Assembly (NCBI GenBank): GCA_026874595.1
Contig: CM049314.1
Span: 68,634,300 to 68,698,299 of the forward strand
Length of the DNA: 64,000 bases
Origin: Sipunculus nudus
Taxonomy: Eukaryota; Annelida; Sipuncula; Golfingiida; Sipunculidae
Direction of reading: 5' to 3'
The notes under the pieces are model-generated. The model worked only from the letters and a program-made list of their open reading frames with translations. It was not told where the DNA came from and made no database searches. A program made the translations under genes and the position numbers. Of the stretch, positions 38,740 through 51,200 are shown one piece after another (the first letter of the stretch is position 1; each line of letters starts with the position of its first letter).

Positions 38740-39004
38740 CTGAGTCCGTCAGAAAAGGCCTCCACGCCATATTTACTGATTGTGTAGGACGGGTTAACTA
38801 TTGGCGCCAATCGGCCGCAGGAACTTGACATGTTTACTATCCGATCCTTACTCTTCACTAAAAGAGGTAGAAAATGTAGTGTCATATCCACCAGCTCTAA
38901 CAGGTTGACTTCCATAACTTCCTTTAGGTCATCTTTTGTCAGGTATTCAGGTGGACACTGAACTTGTTGGACCATACCAGCATTGTTCACGAGGCCCCAA
39001 AAAC
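38740..39004 (-). pseudogene. SDR exon 2 (NNAG and YxxxK)
   Basis: The acceptor TTTGTTAG lies right of 39004. It holds WGLVNNAG, the NMSSSCG serine and YTISKYGVEAFSD. The base pair after the expected exon end is AT (ATGACC), not GT, and reading through meets TGA at once. Confidence 0.82.
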
Positions 39005-39112
39005 CTAACAAAATAAAATCACGGACAAACACGCTCACAAAACCACCTGTATTGCCAAGACATGTATTTGTGGCATACAGTTATTTCAAGTTGTCATGCA
39101 TGGAGAGAGGGA

Positions 39113-39153
<41 letters not shown>

Positions 39154-39199
39154 GAATAGACATGCTGAATCCTCGTTTGCACGAGAAAAGTCAGTTGAC

Positions 39200-39290
39200 T
39201 CCGTAGAGGAATCGAACCTATAATTTACCGGGAGTTGGAAAACACACGAGAAGTTTAAAGTTATCAACTGAGTAGTTTTGCCTACTCACT
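39200..39290 (-). mobile_element. tRNA-like SINE fragment (tentative)
   Basis: On the minus strand TACTCAGTTGATAACTTTAA (39274-39255) resembles an A box and TAGGTTCGATTCCT (39220-39207) is a good B box at tRNA-like distance. No clover-leaf with a proper acceptor stem could be drawn, so it is called a SINE head and not a tRNA gene. Confidence 0.4.
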
Positions 39291-39865
39291 CTTTCTTTGC
39301 CAATAAAGTTCTCATCTGAGAGGCTTAGACAACTCAATATGATTAGTTAAGCAGGAACTATACTCATAGACTCCTCATGGCACACATTAGCAGTGCCACT
39401 GTTTCCAATCCGCAGCTTGATCGTTATAATCCAAATCAGCTTGAGGGGGCTAGACATCTGTCTGCTGTTTTATGAAATGATGTAAGTCTTAAGTAAGCCT
39501 GTTGAGAATTTATCACTTATTAACATTAAAATACCAATGTTAGCACTTATTAACATTAAAATACCAATATCTAACCCAGGTTTGGTACCAAGTAGGTTTG
39601 CTGAGTAAATTTTTATTTACAACAGTATGGAATATACTCTAAACGCATTATTAACCTATACATCACAACCTAATAACCAAATTTATGTTCATACAAAACT
39701 GCGAGCTGATGAAAACAGTAAGTCTGTGTGTGTATGCGTGGGAGTATGAGTTCACTATATATACCGTCTGAGTATATAGTTTTAATTCATCAGGATGATG
39801 ATTTAAGTTTTCAGTATTCCCATGCGGCATATTCATGCTCCCTCTCTCTCTTCTTCTTTCTATAT

Positions 39866-39870
<5 letters not shown>

Positions 39871-39911
<41 letters not shown>
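39871..39911. repeat. (TA)n microsatellite
   Basis: A TA run in the first intron of the SDR pseudogene. Other simple repeats in these introns are (AG)n(ACAG)n at about 37385-37440, (GT)n(GA)n at about 39113-39152, and a 30-bp duplication starting at 39514 and 39544. Confidence 0.97.
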
Positions 39912-40078
39912 TAGGCTATATATGGTTTGTAGCATGAATTATGTGAAATAAGCGTAGTTTTAAAGTCAAGCTCCGGCGTGACTCGATATTTAACCGATTG
40001 GAACTCGCATCTCGAAGTGTATCAGTTTTGTAAATCATCACAGTAAACAAAAAGGTTTTTTTTTTTATTTAATCGTAC

Positions 40079-40264
40079 CTTCGGGACCAAGCCTTTCTGC
40101 TTTAAAATGATGAACCTCCATTATGTTTTCTGTCCTCGTCACGTCCAGTAGGACAAGACGGATTTAGAAGGTATGTTATCTATCTGGGGTTTCCTCCGAA
40201 AATATTCAAAAACGAAATATACCACAATGGCAAGGAATGTGAACAGGAAAGCTTCAAAAGCCAT
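40079..40264 (-). pseudogene. SDR exon 1 with internal deletion
   Basis: The ATG at 40264-40262 opens a hydrophobic anchor (MAFEAFLFTFLAIVVYFVF) and KPQIDNIPSKSV. The sequence then jumps, in another frame, to LVLLDVTRTENI and ends ERLGPEG at a GTACGA donor. Roughly 40-50 residues with the dinucleotide-binding glycines are missing compared with the family. Confidence 0.78.
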
Positions 40265-40854
40265 TTTGATTCATTCTGGAAGAAAACATAAAATTGTATT
40301 ATGAAAGAATAAGGACATAAAAGAGAAGTCATGAACCGAAGGACCATTATATATGTTGGTCATTAAACTAAACCATTAAATTTCTTCAGGATAGAATCCA
40401 GTCTGGCCTAGGACAAAAGGGTTCTTGCGGATCTCTCAATATATGTAATGAACCCAAAATGTCACCGTGCCATCAGTCGTAATTAAGCACCTAGGCATAA
40501 TATTTCATATTGGCCTCAGGTGAAAGAGATAATAATTTATAAGCAGGATTTTTTTCTATATATAATACAGGGCCTTTCTTGTCGACGCTGAATCGGATCA
40601 TGGCTCACAGTCAGCCGTCATTGGCTGATCAACTTCGTGAAAAACTGAAGAATATAAGAGCAGGAGCAGTTATCGGGGGTTGGGGTGGGCGGGCTTTTTT
40701 TTCGATAAAATAAATCTTGTAAATAGAATGATATAGGCTTAAATACCATACAGCAACGCCGGATTTCGTCTGGTGGTGTTTTATCAATATACTACTGCGT
40801 ATAATGTCAATAGTACTCCTGTCACACTACAACCTGAGTCGGGGTAATGAGCTA

Positions 40855-40901
40855 CCCCCCCCCCCCCCCGCCCCCGTTGCAAGATCCTGGGTCCGCCCCT
40901 G
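40855..40901 (-). repeat. Poly-C run next to a hAT-like terminus
   Basis: On the minus strand CAGGGGCGGACCC (40901-40889) resembles the terminal repeat of some hAT elements and is followed by a G-rich tract. No second end was found. Similar phrases at 34488-34540 and 35426-35450 suggest a dispersed family. Confidence 0.35.
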
Positions 40902-40909
40902 TATAGGGA

Positions 40910-42855
40910 CCCTGTAAACACCAGGTATGGTCAGATACAATTTTAAAAATATTGTTATGGTATATATAATTTACCAAAATACCATTTTGCACGATCACCT
41001 CCTGCTATCTTTGATTCAACACTATTTTCATAATACGACCTTGTTAACAAATGAATAAACCAGGTTACCATAGCGACAACGTGGGCTTGTTTAAAACACA
41101 TACGTTTAGGACCACAGGTGAAAACACATAAGATTTCTGTATGTGTTTGTCGTATTGATTAATGAGATTGCGAACTTTAGTATATAATTGAAACATCTAA
41201 AATGTGATACTTATACTCACAAGTAAGATAACGGTGTTTACATATAATTGACAGCCCAATGGCTCGTATCAGATATAAGTTGTTTTGCAGCCTGTGGTAC
41301 TTAGATCGGTGCGCGTGCTCTGTGTATGTAATCTGAGATTTATCAAGGTATTATCGACAAGCTCCTGTGACCTACATATTTTATAGTATAGACAAGACGT
41401 AAAAAATAACATGCATGATTAATGACGCAATCATCCGCTTGGCTATGTAAATATATAACACATATCTGTTATATACAATAACCCATGGGTTATATACATT
41501 TGTAACTATTGTCTTCATAATATATCAGACAGGTTTTTCGAAATGAGTTGGTAAATGTGCTATGTAAAACTAAATAAATGAAACCTAAAAATTATGATCA
41601 CCCATTGGACCTCGATAAAGCTGTCGCATTTTCTATGTGGTCGTCTAAGGGAGGTCTGATATAAAGAGCAAAATAGAACAGGGAATAAATGAAAAAGTGG
41701 TTATTATCATGAGGTGGTCGATAAGCCGATATGTTGTTAGGAGAGGTTTTACTGTAAAATACGGAACATTATTCCTGTAATTTGACAGTGTATGTGACTC
41801 TTCCGAAGATGTGTAGTTCCCAACATTATCCATTTTCATGTTTAATATTCCGTGGAGAGTACATTCACACTCACTTTGAGAGTGATTTTCTGGGAAAGCC
41901 CGAATTCTATATGGGAGAGATTGATAAGCACATTTCTGAAGACGTTGGTAACTAGTAGTTTTAGAACTGACTCACCCTTTTCTGTTAGAGTCATTTGACT
42001 ATAGGGTTGGCTCAGTTAGGTATCATGTATTAATTCAATCAATGTCAATTATACACGCAAATACTGAGTGTCTTTGCGCTCATATCATTGACACACCATT
42101 GAAAAATACGGGGATATCGCTTATGCAGTTGGCTTCTTCAACAGGCTCATCACTTTGGGGTTGTGGGGCGCCACCGTGTGTCTGTCTAAGACACTACACT
42201 GCAGTTTCTAGGGTAGACGGAGGAGAGACCGTTTGTGCAGGCAACCGTGATTAAGCAAGACAAAGGTTACTTAGAAACACGTGCATCCTTGCCTTAATTC
42301 TAATTCCTTATATATTTACTGAAATCAATTTTAATATTTATTGAATTGGATTATAAAATCTTGATACACCAGATAACATTTTATTGTCTTCTAAAATGTT
42401 TGGTCTTTCCATGCTTTATATGGCATTGTGCCGCCACCTCATGTATCGCTTCATGTTCACTGCTGTGTCATTTATGTATCATATCACATTGTATTGTCAC
42501 TTCCATGTATAATGGCTTTACATTATGGATGTCTACAGAGGTCTATATTATTCTATTTATTGTTAATATTATTATTATTGTTATTAGGCCTATAGGGCAA
42601 AACTTATTGCAATCAGGTTATTAGCTTAAAAAAAACATGAATGCTATTTAATAATATATGTGATTATTGAACAAATAAGAGGCAGCCAGTCATTTACTAC
42701 CTCCACACACGAGAGTATCGATATGAAGGAAACCCCGTATTTTGCCACAAAGGTTCTAGCGGGAAAATACACAGTGCGTATGATGTATTACGTATATATT
42801 AATAATTTATATTTATATATATTTTTTTGTATATATATGAACAATATGATATTGG

Positions 42856-42909
<54 letters not shown>

Positions 42910-45060
42910 TGCTTAATATCCATCAACCGCTAATCCAGTATATTAGCGCCCCCTTGTTCTCGAATTTCTGGATCCGCCACTGCAATTGACTGTGACATTT
43001 AATCCTTGTAATGGAACTGCTGTGTGGCCGTGCCTTCAAATGCCCATTTTTATCAGGTGTGCGCTAATTGTGATGTTTTTCCGTAATTTCCCACAAATCC
43101 CGAGGTATTTGACCTTAGAAACTAGAAAGTATCCAGCGGGTGAGCTCCTACCATGGAAAACCCGCTCCGGGCCACTCAGTAACGGGCTATACGTTAGTAT
43201 TGGCTCAGTGTATAACCTCAATTCTGGTCCGAATCGAGTCTCATACAATCAATGTATATGCCCCTCGTATTTTACTTGGCCACAATGTAAAATAGACTTG
43301 AGGAACGTTGTCCATTGTATATCTTGGTAAATGTCAAATATAAATTGAAATCAAACAATTTCTTTACATTTAATCAAGGCTGAGATTATTGGCCACGACT
43401 GTGAGGCCCGAGTTAACGGGATCAATCGTTTTCAAGTACTTCCTCTGTGTACCTCACTGCCGAACTTGAATCAATATTTAAACAATCCTGTAAACCGATA
43501 AGAAAGCTCATAAATCTTTATTATGCTAATATATAACTAGTGCTTACGCAGCCGTTATCTTAGGGTCTCTGATTATGCTCTTAGCTGACCTAGATAGCTT
43601 ATTTACAGCTACTGAAGGAAAGCAAACGGCCAGCGGCCATGTTTGAATTGTCACAGATCCTGCTGCCTGTTGTCTTATATCTTTGTAGATTTTGACCTTG
43701 TAGTTTACAGGCATGTAAGCTGAAACAGAGCAAGTAAGGTTGTTGTCTTTTGGTATGCTGAGACAGGCCGGGATATGTATTATAAGAAAGCCCAGTTTAA
43801 GCTACTAATATGCTAAACTATAAATTATTCGTTTGTAATGCCCTCCCGTTTCGTCGAACAATAACAACAGCCGCCATTTTGTCGCGGCTGTATTCTGTAC
43901 TGAAACAAGGTCGATATGAATAAATTTTCGGTTTGCTTCAGACAAGATTTTGTTTCAGAATTTTGAACCTTAAACGAGGTGTTAGCAAAGCGGTAGCAAC
44001 CCATTTTGGGGATTTCAGTGTAAATGGCTATTTTTAACAGGTCGTTTTCTTCATTTTGACAGAAACATTAATGTATTATTTCCCATTTTTGTAGCTAAAT
44101 GTTATGTAGCAGTTTTTATGGGAACGGCCATCGGTTGTTCTGCGATTCTGTGTGCCTTTTGGCATATAACTCCACTTTATTGAATTGAATTTGTAGCTCC
44201 ACCTAAAATATCACCACGATTCCTCAGGACAGAATTCATTGGGCGGTTGAACAATTTTTCTAAAAAGTTATCCGGGGAAGGTTGTCCAACAGAAAAAAAG
44301 TATGTAACGGCACCCTTTAGTTTGTTTTTAGAGTTTAAGTTTATCATATATATTTCAGGGCTTGCTTTATGGATTGTTAAGAAAACTGGCGTGTCATTTT
44401 GTAATATTTTATCTTATGTACAAAGTCTGTGTCGGAAATATGAAATAATTTTTAAGAGATTTCTGATTTTGCTCAGGTTCTGGATATGCAAGGAAATTTA
44501 ACGTGTCAGCCTTGAAAGCGTTTTCCTTTTATATTTGGAGCCACCAGTAAAGAAAATCACTAGATATAGGGGTCATATATGACTCTGTTAAATACATGTC
44601 AAATGAAAACACAAAGGAAATCAGCTGACCATTACATGAAAATATTAAGGTTGCATAAGATTAACAATTAGATCAGTTATTTTGTTCATTTGATCAATCG
44701 GTGTTCTAGTAAAATCCTTTATAATATTCAACGTTTCCTCACGTGTTTTCAAAATGTTTCAACTTGTTGTTTTCGATATGGCGTCATTTCATTCATCGAA
44801 AACAGCTGTACCTACAAAAAATCAGGTCTATGCACATGATATTGGGAAAAATTATGTGCTTTTCTTAAAAAAAATTGTAATGAACGGAGGAAATATGCTT
44901 ATGTTAATATATGCATGTGTCAGTTTTTATTTTGACTGATAATGTAATTTAATATAGTATTTCTAACATAAACATGTAAATAGTTCTCGCGCAGGATACC
45001 ATTTCTTGATATTTTCCGTACATTTTACACTTACAACAATATGTTTTGTTATTTTTACTG
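40910..45060. other. Intergenic region left of the CARD gene
   Basis: No coding exon is supported. A pogo-like terminus lies at 41743-41754 on the minus strand and a TA run at 42857-42910. The open frame 42986-43330 has no recognisable domain. The promoter of the CARD gene should lie here, but no clear core element could be picked out in the AT-rich sequence. Confidence 0.5.
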
Positions 45061-45131
45061 CAGAGATTTAATAGTCAGAAAGATCAATACTTGCCAAGAG
45101 TGTCACAAAAAACTACTCCATTCCAGTGAAA

Positions 45132-45278
45132 ATGAATAATCCCGATAAGAAAAAAATGATTCAATGGTTAGAGCGCAGTGAGGCTGCATTGTGCTGGTCA
45201 ATTGGCTTTACGCCATCTCTGCTAAATACATTAGTGGAACATGGGATTATGAAAGAGGAAGAAAGGTCAATTTTAGAG
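45132..45278 (+). CDS. CARD 1, first exon with start codon
   Basis: The ATG at 45132 opens 49 codons to donor GTATTT at 45279. The residues MIQWLERSEAALCWSIGF and SLLNTLVEHGIMKEEE fit the first helices of a CARD. An acceptor ending at 45063 suggests an upstream non-coding exon. No in-frame ATG precedes this one. Confidence 0.72.
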
Positions 45279-48200
45279 GTATTTTTAATTATGCAACCTA
45301 TAGAAGTTCAAATATGAGGGTTTCTCCTGTTTTGATGGATGGAAATCAAATTTCATTACAATATTTAAAAAATAAAATTAAATAAAAATCTCTTTGAAAA
45401 GCTTCTTTAAAATGCACAGACGTTATATCTCCTTGTGCGATATTATAAGAATATGATGTAAAAATCCTGATATCTTCGATAAAAAAAAAAAACCACAGTT
45501 AAGTTTTTGTTTCAACTATATGAGTAATACTGTCATACCAATAACAGAAATATCCAAATGGTATGATAATAAATATTACATTTTTCATATGTAGGAACAC
45601 AAAGACAAGGAGAAAAAGGCTACCATGTTTGTTGAATTGATACGAAGGGATCTAAAAACCTTCGAACAATTCATACAGTGTCTTCAAGAAAGTTCTGTTG
45701 GAAAACATAAAACGATAGCGAAATATCTCAGGCGATTAGGTAACCAAATTTGATTTGTTCTAATTGGGGATTATGTTTAATTTAATATATTAATATTACC
45801 TCGTGTAATTCGTCATTACGTAAACTATAGTTACTGAATTTCTGAATGTTATATATTTTATATGTCCAATATGAGTTATTTTATCATGTTTTTTAGAAAC
45901 CCCAGAGATGAAAATTCTGCACACGGTAATGTTAGGATCGTGTTTCTATCCCTTGAGAAAATTAAAGATCCTTAGACTTAAAATACACTATACGACTTCA
46001 AGTAAAATATTTGTCGACAAACCTATTATTTATAGTAAGAAACGTTGGTTTTAAATTTAAAAAAAATATAGGATGAACCTTAAATAAAGGACAGCTTTTT
46101 TAAAACTAAATATCAAAGAAAATTTGGTAGTTAAAAGTGTACTTTATTAGTAAATCAACATTAATGCACTAAATCGATCCAGACAACTCATGTTTTTTGA
46201 AAACTGGAGCATTTTATTTATTTTTTTTTTAATTTTTATCAACAGACACTGAAAGTTCTTGCATCACCGGCACTGAAGTCTCTTGTCAGGGTTGGGGTAA
46301 TTACGAGGCGAGAAAAGAAAAGGATACAGGTACGGCACATCCAGGCAAAATAAAAATATATTTTTCTAAATCCATATAAAGGCGGTATGCAGTATATCTT
46401 AAAAGTAGAAACAAACCTTTTAATAAGCTGTTGATATATCGCCTGTTCATTCTGCAAAACGAAAGGTTAGATGGGAAACCGATTAATACAGTTAATTTGT
46501 CAGTCGGTTTGCCTTTTCAGGTTGTTTTGGGCTACTGCAAACTGTAAAAGAGGTAATGTCTAATGGCTTGTATGGTTGTGGCCAAAACAAAGTAAATCTG
46601 CTTTAATCTACTTCTTTTGTTCACTTCGACAGAAGCTTAAGAAGAACATAACAAGAGGTCAAATCCCTCGGGATGAAGACGAGGAAATTTTGAACAAAAT
46701 CATCAGTGGCATTCAAAAAAGTGAAGATGAGGATATAAAAAGATATGCAAGTCAGCTTCCCGAAACAGGTCAGGTTTTTTATGTCTTGGAGGAAGAATTG
46801 ACCTAACCGCCGTCCGGCCGTCCATTTGTAAGAAACAAATCATAACCAAAGAAATTTGTATCTGAATATCCAGGTAGGTAATGAAATATCTACTTGGAGA
46901 CTTGAAATTAGGTCCTTTCGACCTATATCCTCTGAGCGATGGGGCCTGCAAATACCTGACAGAATAATTAAAATATTGTTACAAAACCTCCAGTATCTTG
47001 ATAATTAATGCATGGATTGCCACAAATCCTACCTTTAATATTGACAATGACCAGTTTTGTCAGTTCCTGTAAACTGGTGGCGCCACATGTATTTTTTTCT
47101 AATTTATACGAATTTTCTTCTGGTTTTAGCTCAGGTCTGTCGTCCGACTGTAAATAATGATAAAAAATGATACAAAAGCTCCAGTATCTGAATAACTAAT
47201 GTATTGATCACCATGATACATTGCATGCATATTCATCGTGTGTTTCATCAGTTCTTGCCAACTGGTGGCGCCATTTGTGTAAATACGAATTTTTACGCAT
47301 TTCTTTCTCTATTTTGGAGACCTTTAAAGATGCGGTCGTCCTTTAACAGGGCACAAATCGCAACCATTGGAATTAGAATCTTTTTTACTCGAGATCTAAG
47401 GAACCCTGTAAAAATTTCCTCGTAAACCTGAAATAAGGTCTCTGTTGTCCAAAACCTACGAGCGACGGGGACCAGAATTACCAGAATGATTAAAATGTTG
47501 ATACAAAATCTCCAGCATCTGAACTTTTTTTGCATTGGTCACCATGATTCGTTGCATGCATATTCATCATGGGGTGTTTCCTTAGTTCCTGCAGACTGGT
47601 GGCGTCACATAGATTTTTTTCTTTCAATTTTTACGCAATTTGTTCTCCTTTCTTGAGACCTTCAAAGATGCGGTCGACTTTTGAAAGAGCACAAATCGGA
47701 ACCATTACACCTGGAATCTTCTTTTCTGAGATCCTGGGAGGTCCATGAAAAATCTCCCTGGAAACCTGAAAAAAGTCTCTGTTACCCATATTCTCCGAGC
47801 TTTGGGCTTAGGAGTACAACCAAGAATGATTAAAAATTTGATATAAAGCTCGATTATCAGAACAACTAATACATTAATCACCATGATTCTTTGCATGCGT
47901 ATTCATCACGGAATTTTTTCATCAGTTCTTGCGGACTGGTGTCGCCACCTGGGTTTATACGAATTTTTACGCATTTTTTTCTCTTTTTTTTAGACCTTCC
48001 AAATCACGGCGGTATGTTTAAAGCACACAAATCTCCCAGGAAACACGAAATTAGGTTTCTGATACCCATATCTTTTTAACTATGGGGCTGAGAATTTTCT
48101 TCTGGTTTAAGCTCAGGTGACTGTCTGTCGTCCGACTGTAAGTCCATCCGACCGTTTACCAGGCACAAATCGTAAATGCTGGACCTGGATTCTTCTAACT

Positions 48201-51200
48201 TGACATCCAGGGAGGTCCATGAAAATCTCCTAGGAAACCTGAAATTAGGTCTCTGTCCCATATCCTCCGAGCTGTGGGGCTCAGGACTACCCCCTTAGAA
48301 CAATAAATAATGATAAAAAATGATACAAAAGCTCCAGTATCTGAATAACTAATGTATTGATCACCATGATACATTGCATGCATATTCATCGTGGGTTTCA
48401 TCAGTTCTTGCCAACTGGTGGCGCCATTTGTGTAAATACGAATTTTTACGCATTTCTTTCTCTATTTTGGAGACCTTTAAAGATGCGGTCGTCCTTTAAC
48501 AGGGCACAAATCGCAACCATTGGACTTAGAATCTTTTTTACTCGAGATCTAAGGAACCCTGTAAAAAATCTCCTCGTAAACCTGAAATAAGGTCTCTGTT
48601 GTCCATAACCTACGAGCGACGGGGACCAGAATTACCAGAATGATTAAAATGTTGATACAAAATCTCCAGCATCTGAACTTTTTTTGCATTGGTCACCATG
48701 ATTCGTTGCATGCATATTCATCATGGGGTGTTTCCTTAGTTCCTGCAGACTGGTGGCATCACATAGATTTTTTCTTTCAATTTTTACGCAATTTGTTCTC
48801 CTTTCTTGAGACCTTCAAAGATGCGGTCGACTTTTGAAAGAGCACAAATCGGAACCATTACACCTGGAATCTTCTTTTCTGAGATCCTGGGAGGTCCATG
48901 AAAAATCTCCCTGGAAACCTGAAAAAAGTCTCTGTTACCCATATTCTCCGAGCTTTGGGCTTAGGAGTACAACCAAGAATGATTAAAAATTTGATATAAA
49001 GCTCGATTATCAGAACAACTAATACATTAATCACCATGATTCTTTGCATGCGTATTCATCACGGAATTTTTCATCAGTTCTTGCGGACTGGTGTCGCCAC
49101 CTGGGTTTATACGAATTTTTACGCATTTTTTCTCTTTTTTTAGACCTTCAAAATCAGGGTGGTATGTTAAAAGCACACAAATCTCCCAGGAAACACGAAA
49201 TTAGGTTTATAATACCCATATCTTTTTAACTATGGGGCTGAGAATTACCCCCAGTATAATTAAAAATCTCCAGTATCTGAACATTTTATCCATTGATCAC
49301 CATGATTCTTTGTATATATATTCATCATGGAGTGTTTCATCACATTTTTACGCATTTGTTTCACTATTTTTTGCGACCTTCCAAGATGCGGTCGTCCGTT
49401 AACAGGGCATAAATCGTAACCATTGGATGGAGAATGTTCTTACTAAAGATCCAGGGAGGGCCATAAAAATCTCACTTGGAACCTGAAAGAAGGTCTCTGT
49501 TACCCATAACTTCCGAGCTATTGGGCTGAAATTACCCCCCAGATGAATTCAAAATTTGATACAAAAGCTCCAGTATCTACACTACACTACACCACCTGGG
49601 TTTTTAACAATTTTTTTCCGCAGTTTGTTCTCTGTTTTTCAGACCTTCAAAGATGCGGTCGTTTATTTACAGATAACAAATCGGAACCATTTTACCTGGA
49701 ATCTTCTATCTCGAGATCCTTGGAGGTCCAGGAAAAAATTTCCCAGGAAACCTGCAATTAGGTCTCTGGTACCCATGTCCTCTAAACTATGGGGCTGAGA
49801 ATTACCAACCAGAATAATTGAAAATTTGATACAAAAGCTCCAGTATCTCCACCACAGACGTAAATTATTTTTCATTTTTTGCGCAATTTGACTCTATTTT
49901 TGAGACCTTCAAAGAAGCAGTCATCCGATAATAAGGCACAAATCGTAACCATTGGATCTAGAATCTTTTAACTGGAATTCCAGGGAGGTCCATGGAAATA
50001 TCCTTGGATATCTGCAATAAGGGCTCTGTTTCCCATATCCTCCGAGCGATGGGGCTCTGAAGTACCCCCAGAATAATTAAACGTTTGATACAAAAGCTCC
50101 AGTATCTCCACCAGTAATGCATTGGTCACCATGATTCTTTGCATGCAAATTCAACATAGTGTTTCATCAGTTCTTACAGACTGGTGGTTCCACCTGTAGT
50201 TTTTCAATTTTTAGCTCAGCTGACTTTGAGTCATCTGAGCTATAGTCGTGGTCCCTTGTCCGTCGACTGTCCGTCCGTCCGCACGTTTCGAAGCCGTTGT
50301 TCCTACGAATATGAAATTCGGCATACCTTTAGATGTCCCCAAAATATCCTACCATACCAAACATTGGGTCACTAGGACTTCGTTTCTTCAAGATATTAAA
50401 AACCTCCGTTTTTCATTAAAATCCTATAGTTACACTTCAAGATTGCCTTATATCAAAACAACTGATCTGATATTGATCATTTTTACTAAAATAATTTTAC
50501 TATATATTGTCTATATACATACCAGAAATAAGTTCAATATTTTGTAAATTCTAAAAGTTATTGGCCCGAACAAAATGCACTTTGTAAAAATTAAGGAAAT
50601 ATATTTACTCCCTGAACTTGAGAACTGCTGAAGCCAGAGACTATTTTTCAGGTATATAACTATAATTAATCAAGATTCAATTGTAAACCAAAAAATTAGT
50701 TCTGAATATTTAAAATTTTGTAAGTTATTAACATACAAATAAAATCAGTACCTAAAACTTTGCCTAAATAGGAACATGGCACGTTTGTTTCCTGTAAGCA
50801 CTTTTGATATACTTATCATATCATGCACATATAAGGATTTCAATTTGTTAGTTTTGAATGTTGAAAGAAATTGTCCAAAAACTGTAGCTTTTATTAAAAT
50901 TATTATGACACCATGTCAGACCAAGGCTCTTCCCAGCCCCCCTTCAGTCACCTGTATGTCGCCTTGTGACCTTTCAGGCACATTATGCACGCTTTAGGCG
51001 GGGCATATACTGGTCCGCCAGGAAGCTTATGGTGTCCGACCCAACTCATCTATTAGTAGTTTTGACCAAGAACATAACAATAAACAAATTAATAATTTTT
51101 TTAGGTCTATAATAACAAATTTAAGAAAAATTATTAGAGAAGGAATTTGATTGTTGACGAGTAACAGGAAATTAACTTGGCTGTTTCAATTACTGATTTT

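Larger units (their letters stand above)
36283..40264 (-). pseudogene. Short-chain dehydrogenase (retinol dehydrogenase/17-beta-HSD6-like), probable pseudogene
   Basis: Four exon-like blocks on the minus strand (40264-40079, 39004-38740, 38096-37933, 36521-36283) join in compatible phases and give an SDR9C-type protein. It has an N-terminal membrane segment, LLDVT, GLVNNAG, the catalytic SSS and YTISK, AILKPG, and the C-terminal ARYTCGFDAR and PLSYMPSF. Such enzymes oxidise or reduce retinoids and steroids with NAD(P) at the ER membrane. Three things argue that it is dead. The Rossmann segment with TGxxxGxG is absent between the membrane anchor and LLDVT. The frame is broken at that point and hits TGA. 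The donor after exon 2 reads AT instead of GT. Introns are retained, so this is not a processed copy. It is the only gene-like structure between the two ankyrin genes and runs opposite to them. Confidence 0.8.

Noticed and set aside
39207-39274. Possible functional tRNA gene on the minus strand
   Set aside because: A and B boxes are present, but no acceptor stem or anticodon arm pairs properly. It is kept only as a SINE-like fragment.
42986-43330. 114-codon plus-strand open frame
   Set aside because: No domain or compositional sign of coding, and no exon boundaries. It is probably chance.
46521-46552. Possible 32-nt exon between the CARD 2 exons (AG before, GT after)
   Set aside because: Its length breaks the frame and phase 0 gives a stop. 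The flanking exons join correctly without it.
47204-49229. Several duplicated open frames of 60-80 codons on both strands
   Set aside because: They repeat with the satellite monomers and have no coding signature. They are shadows of the repeat.
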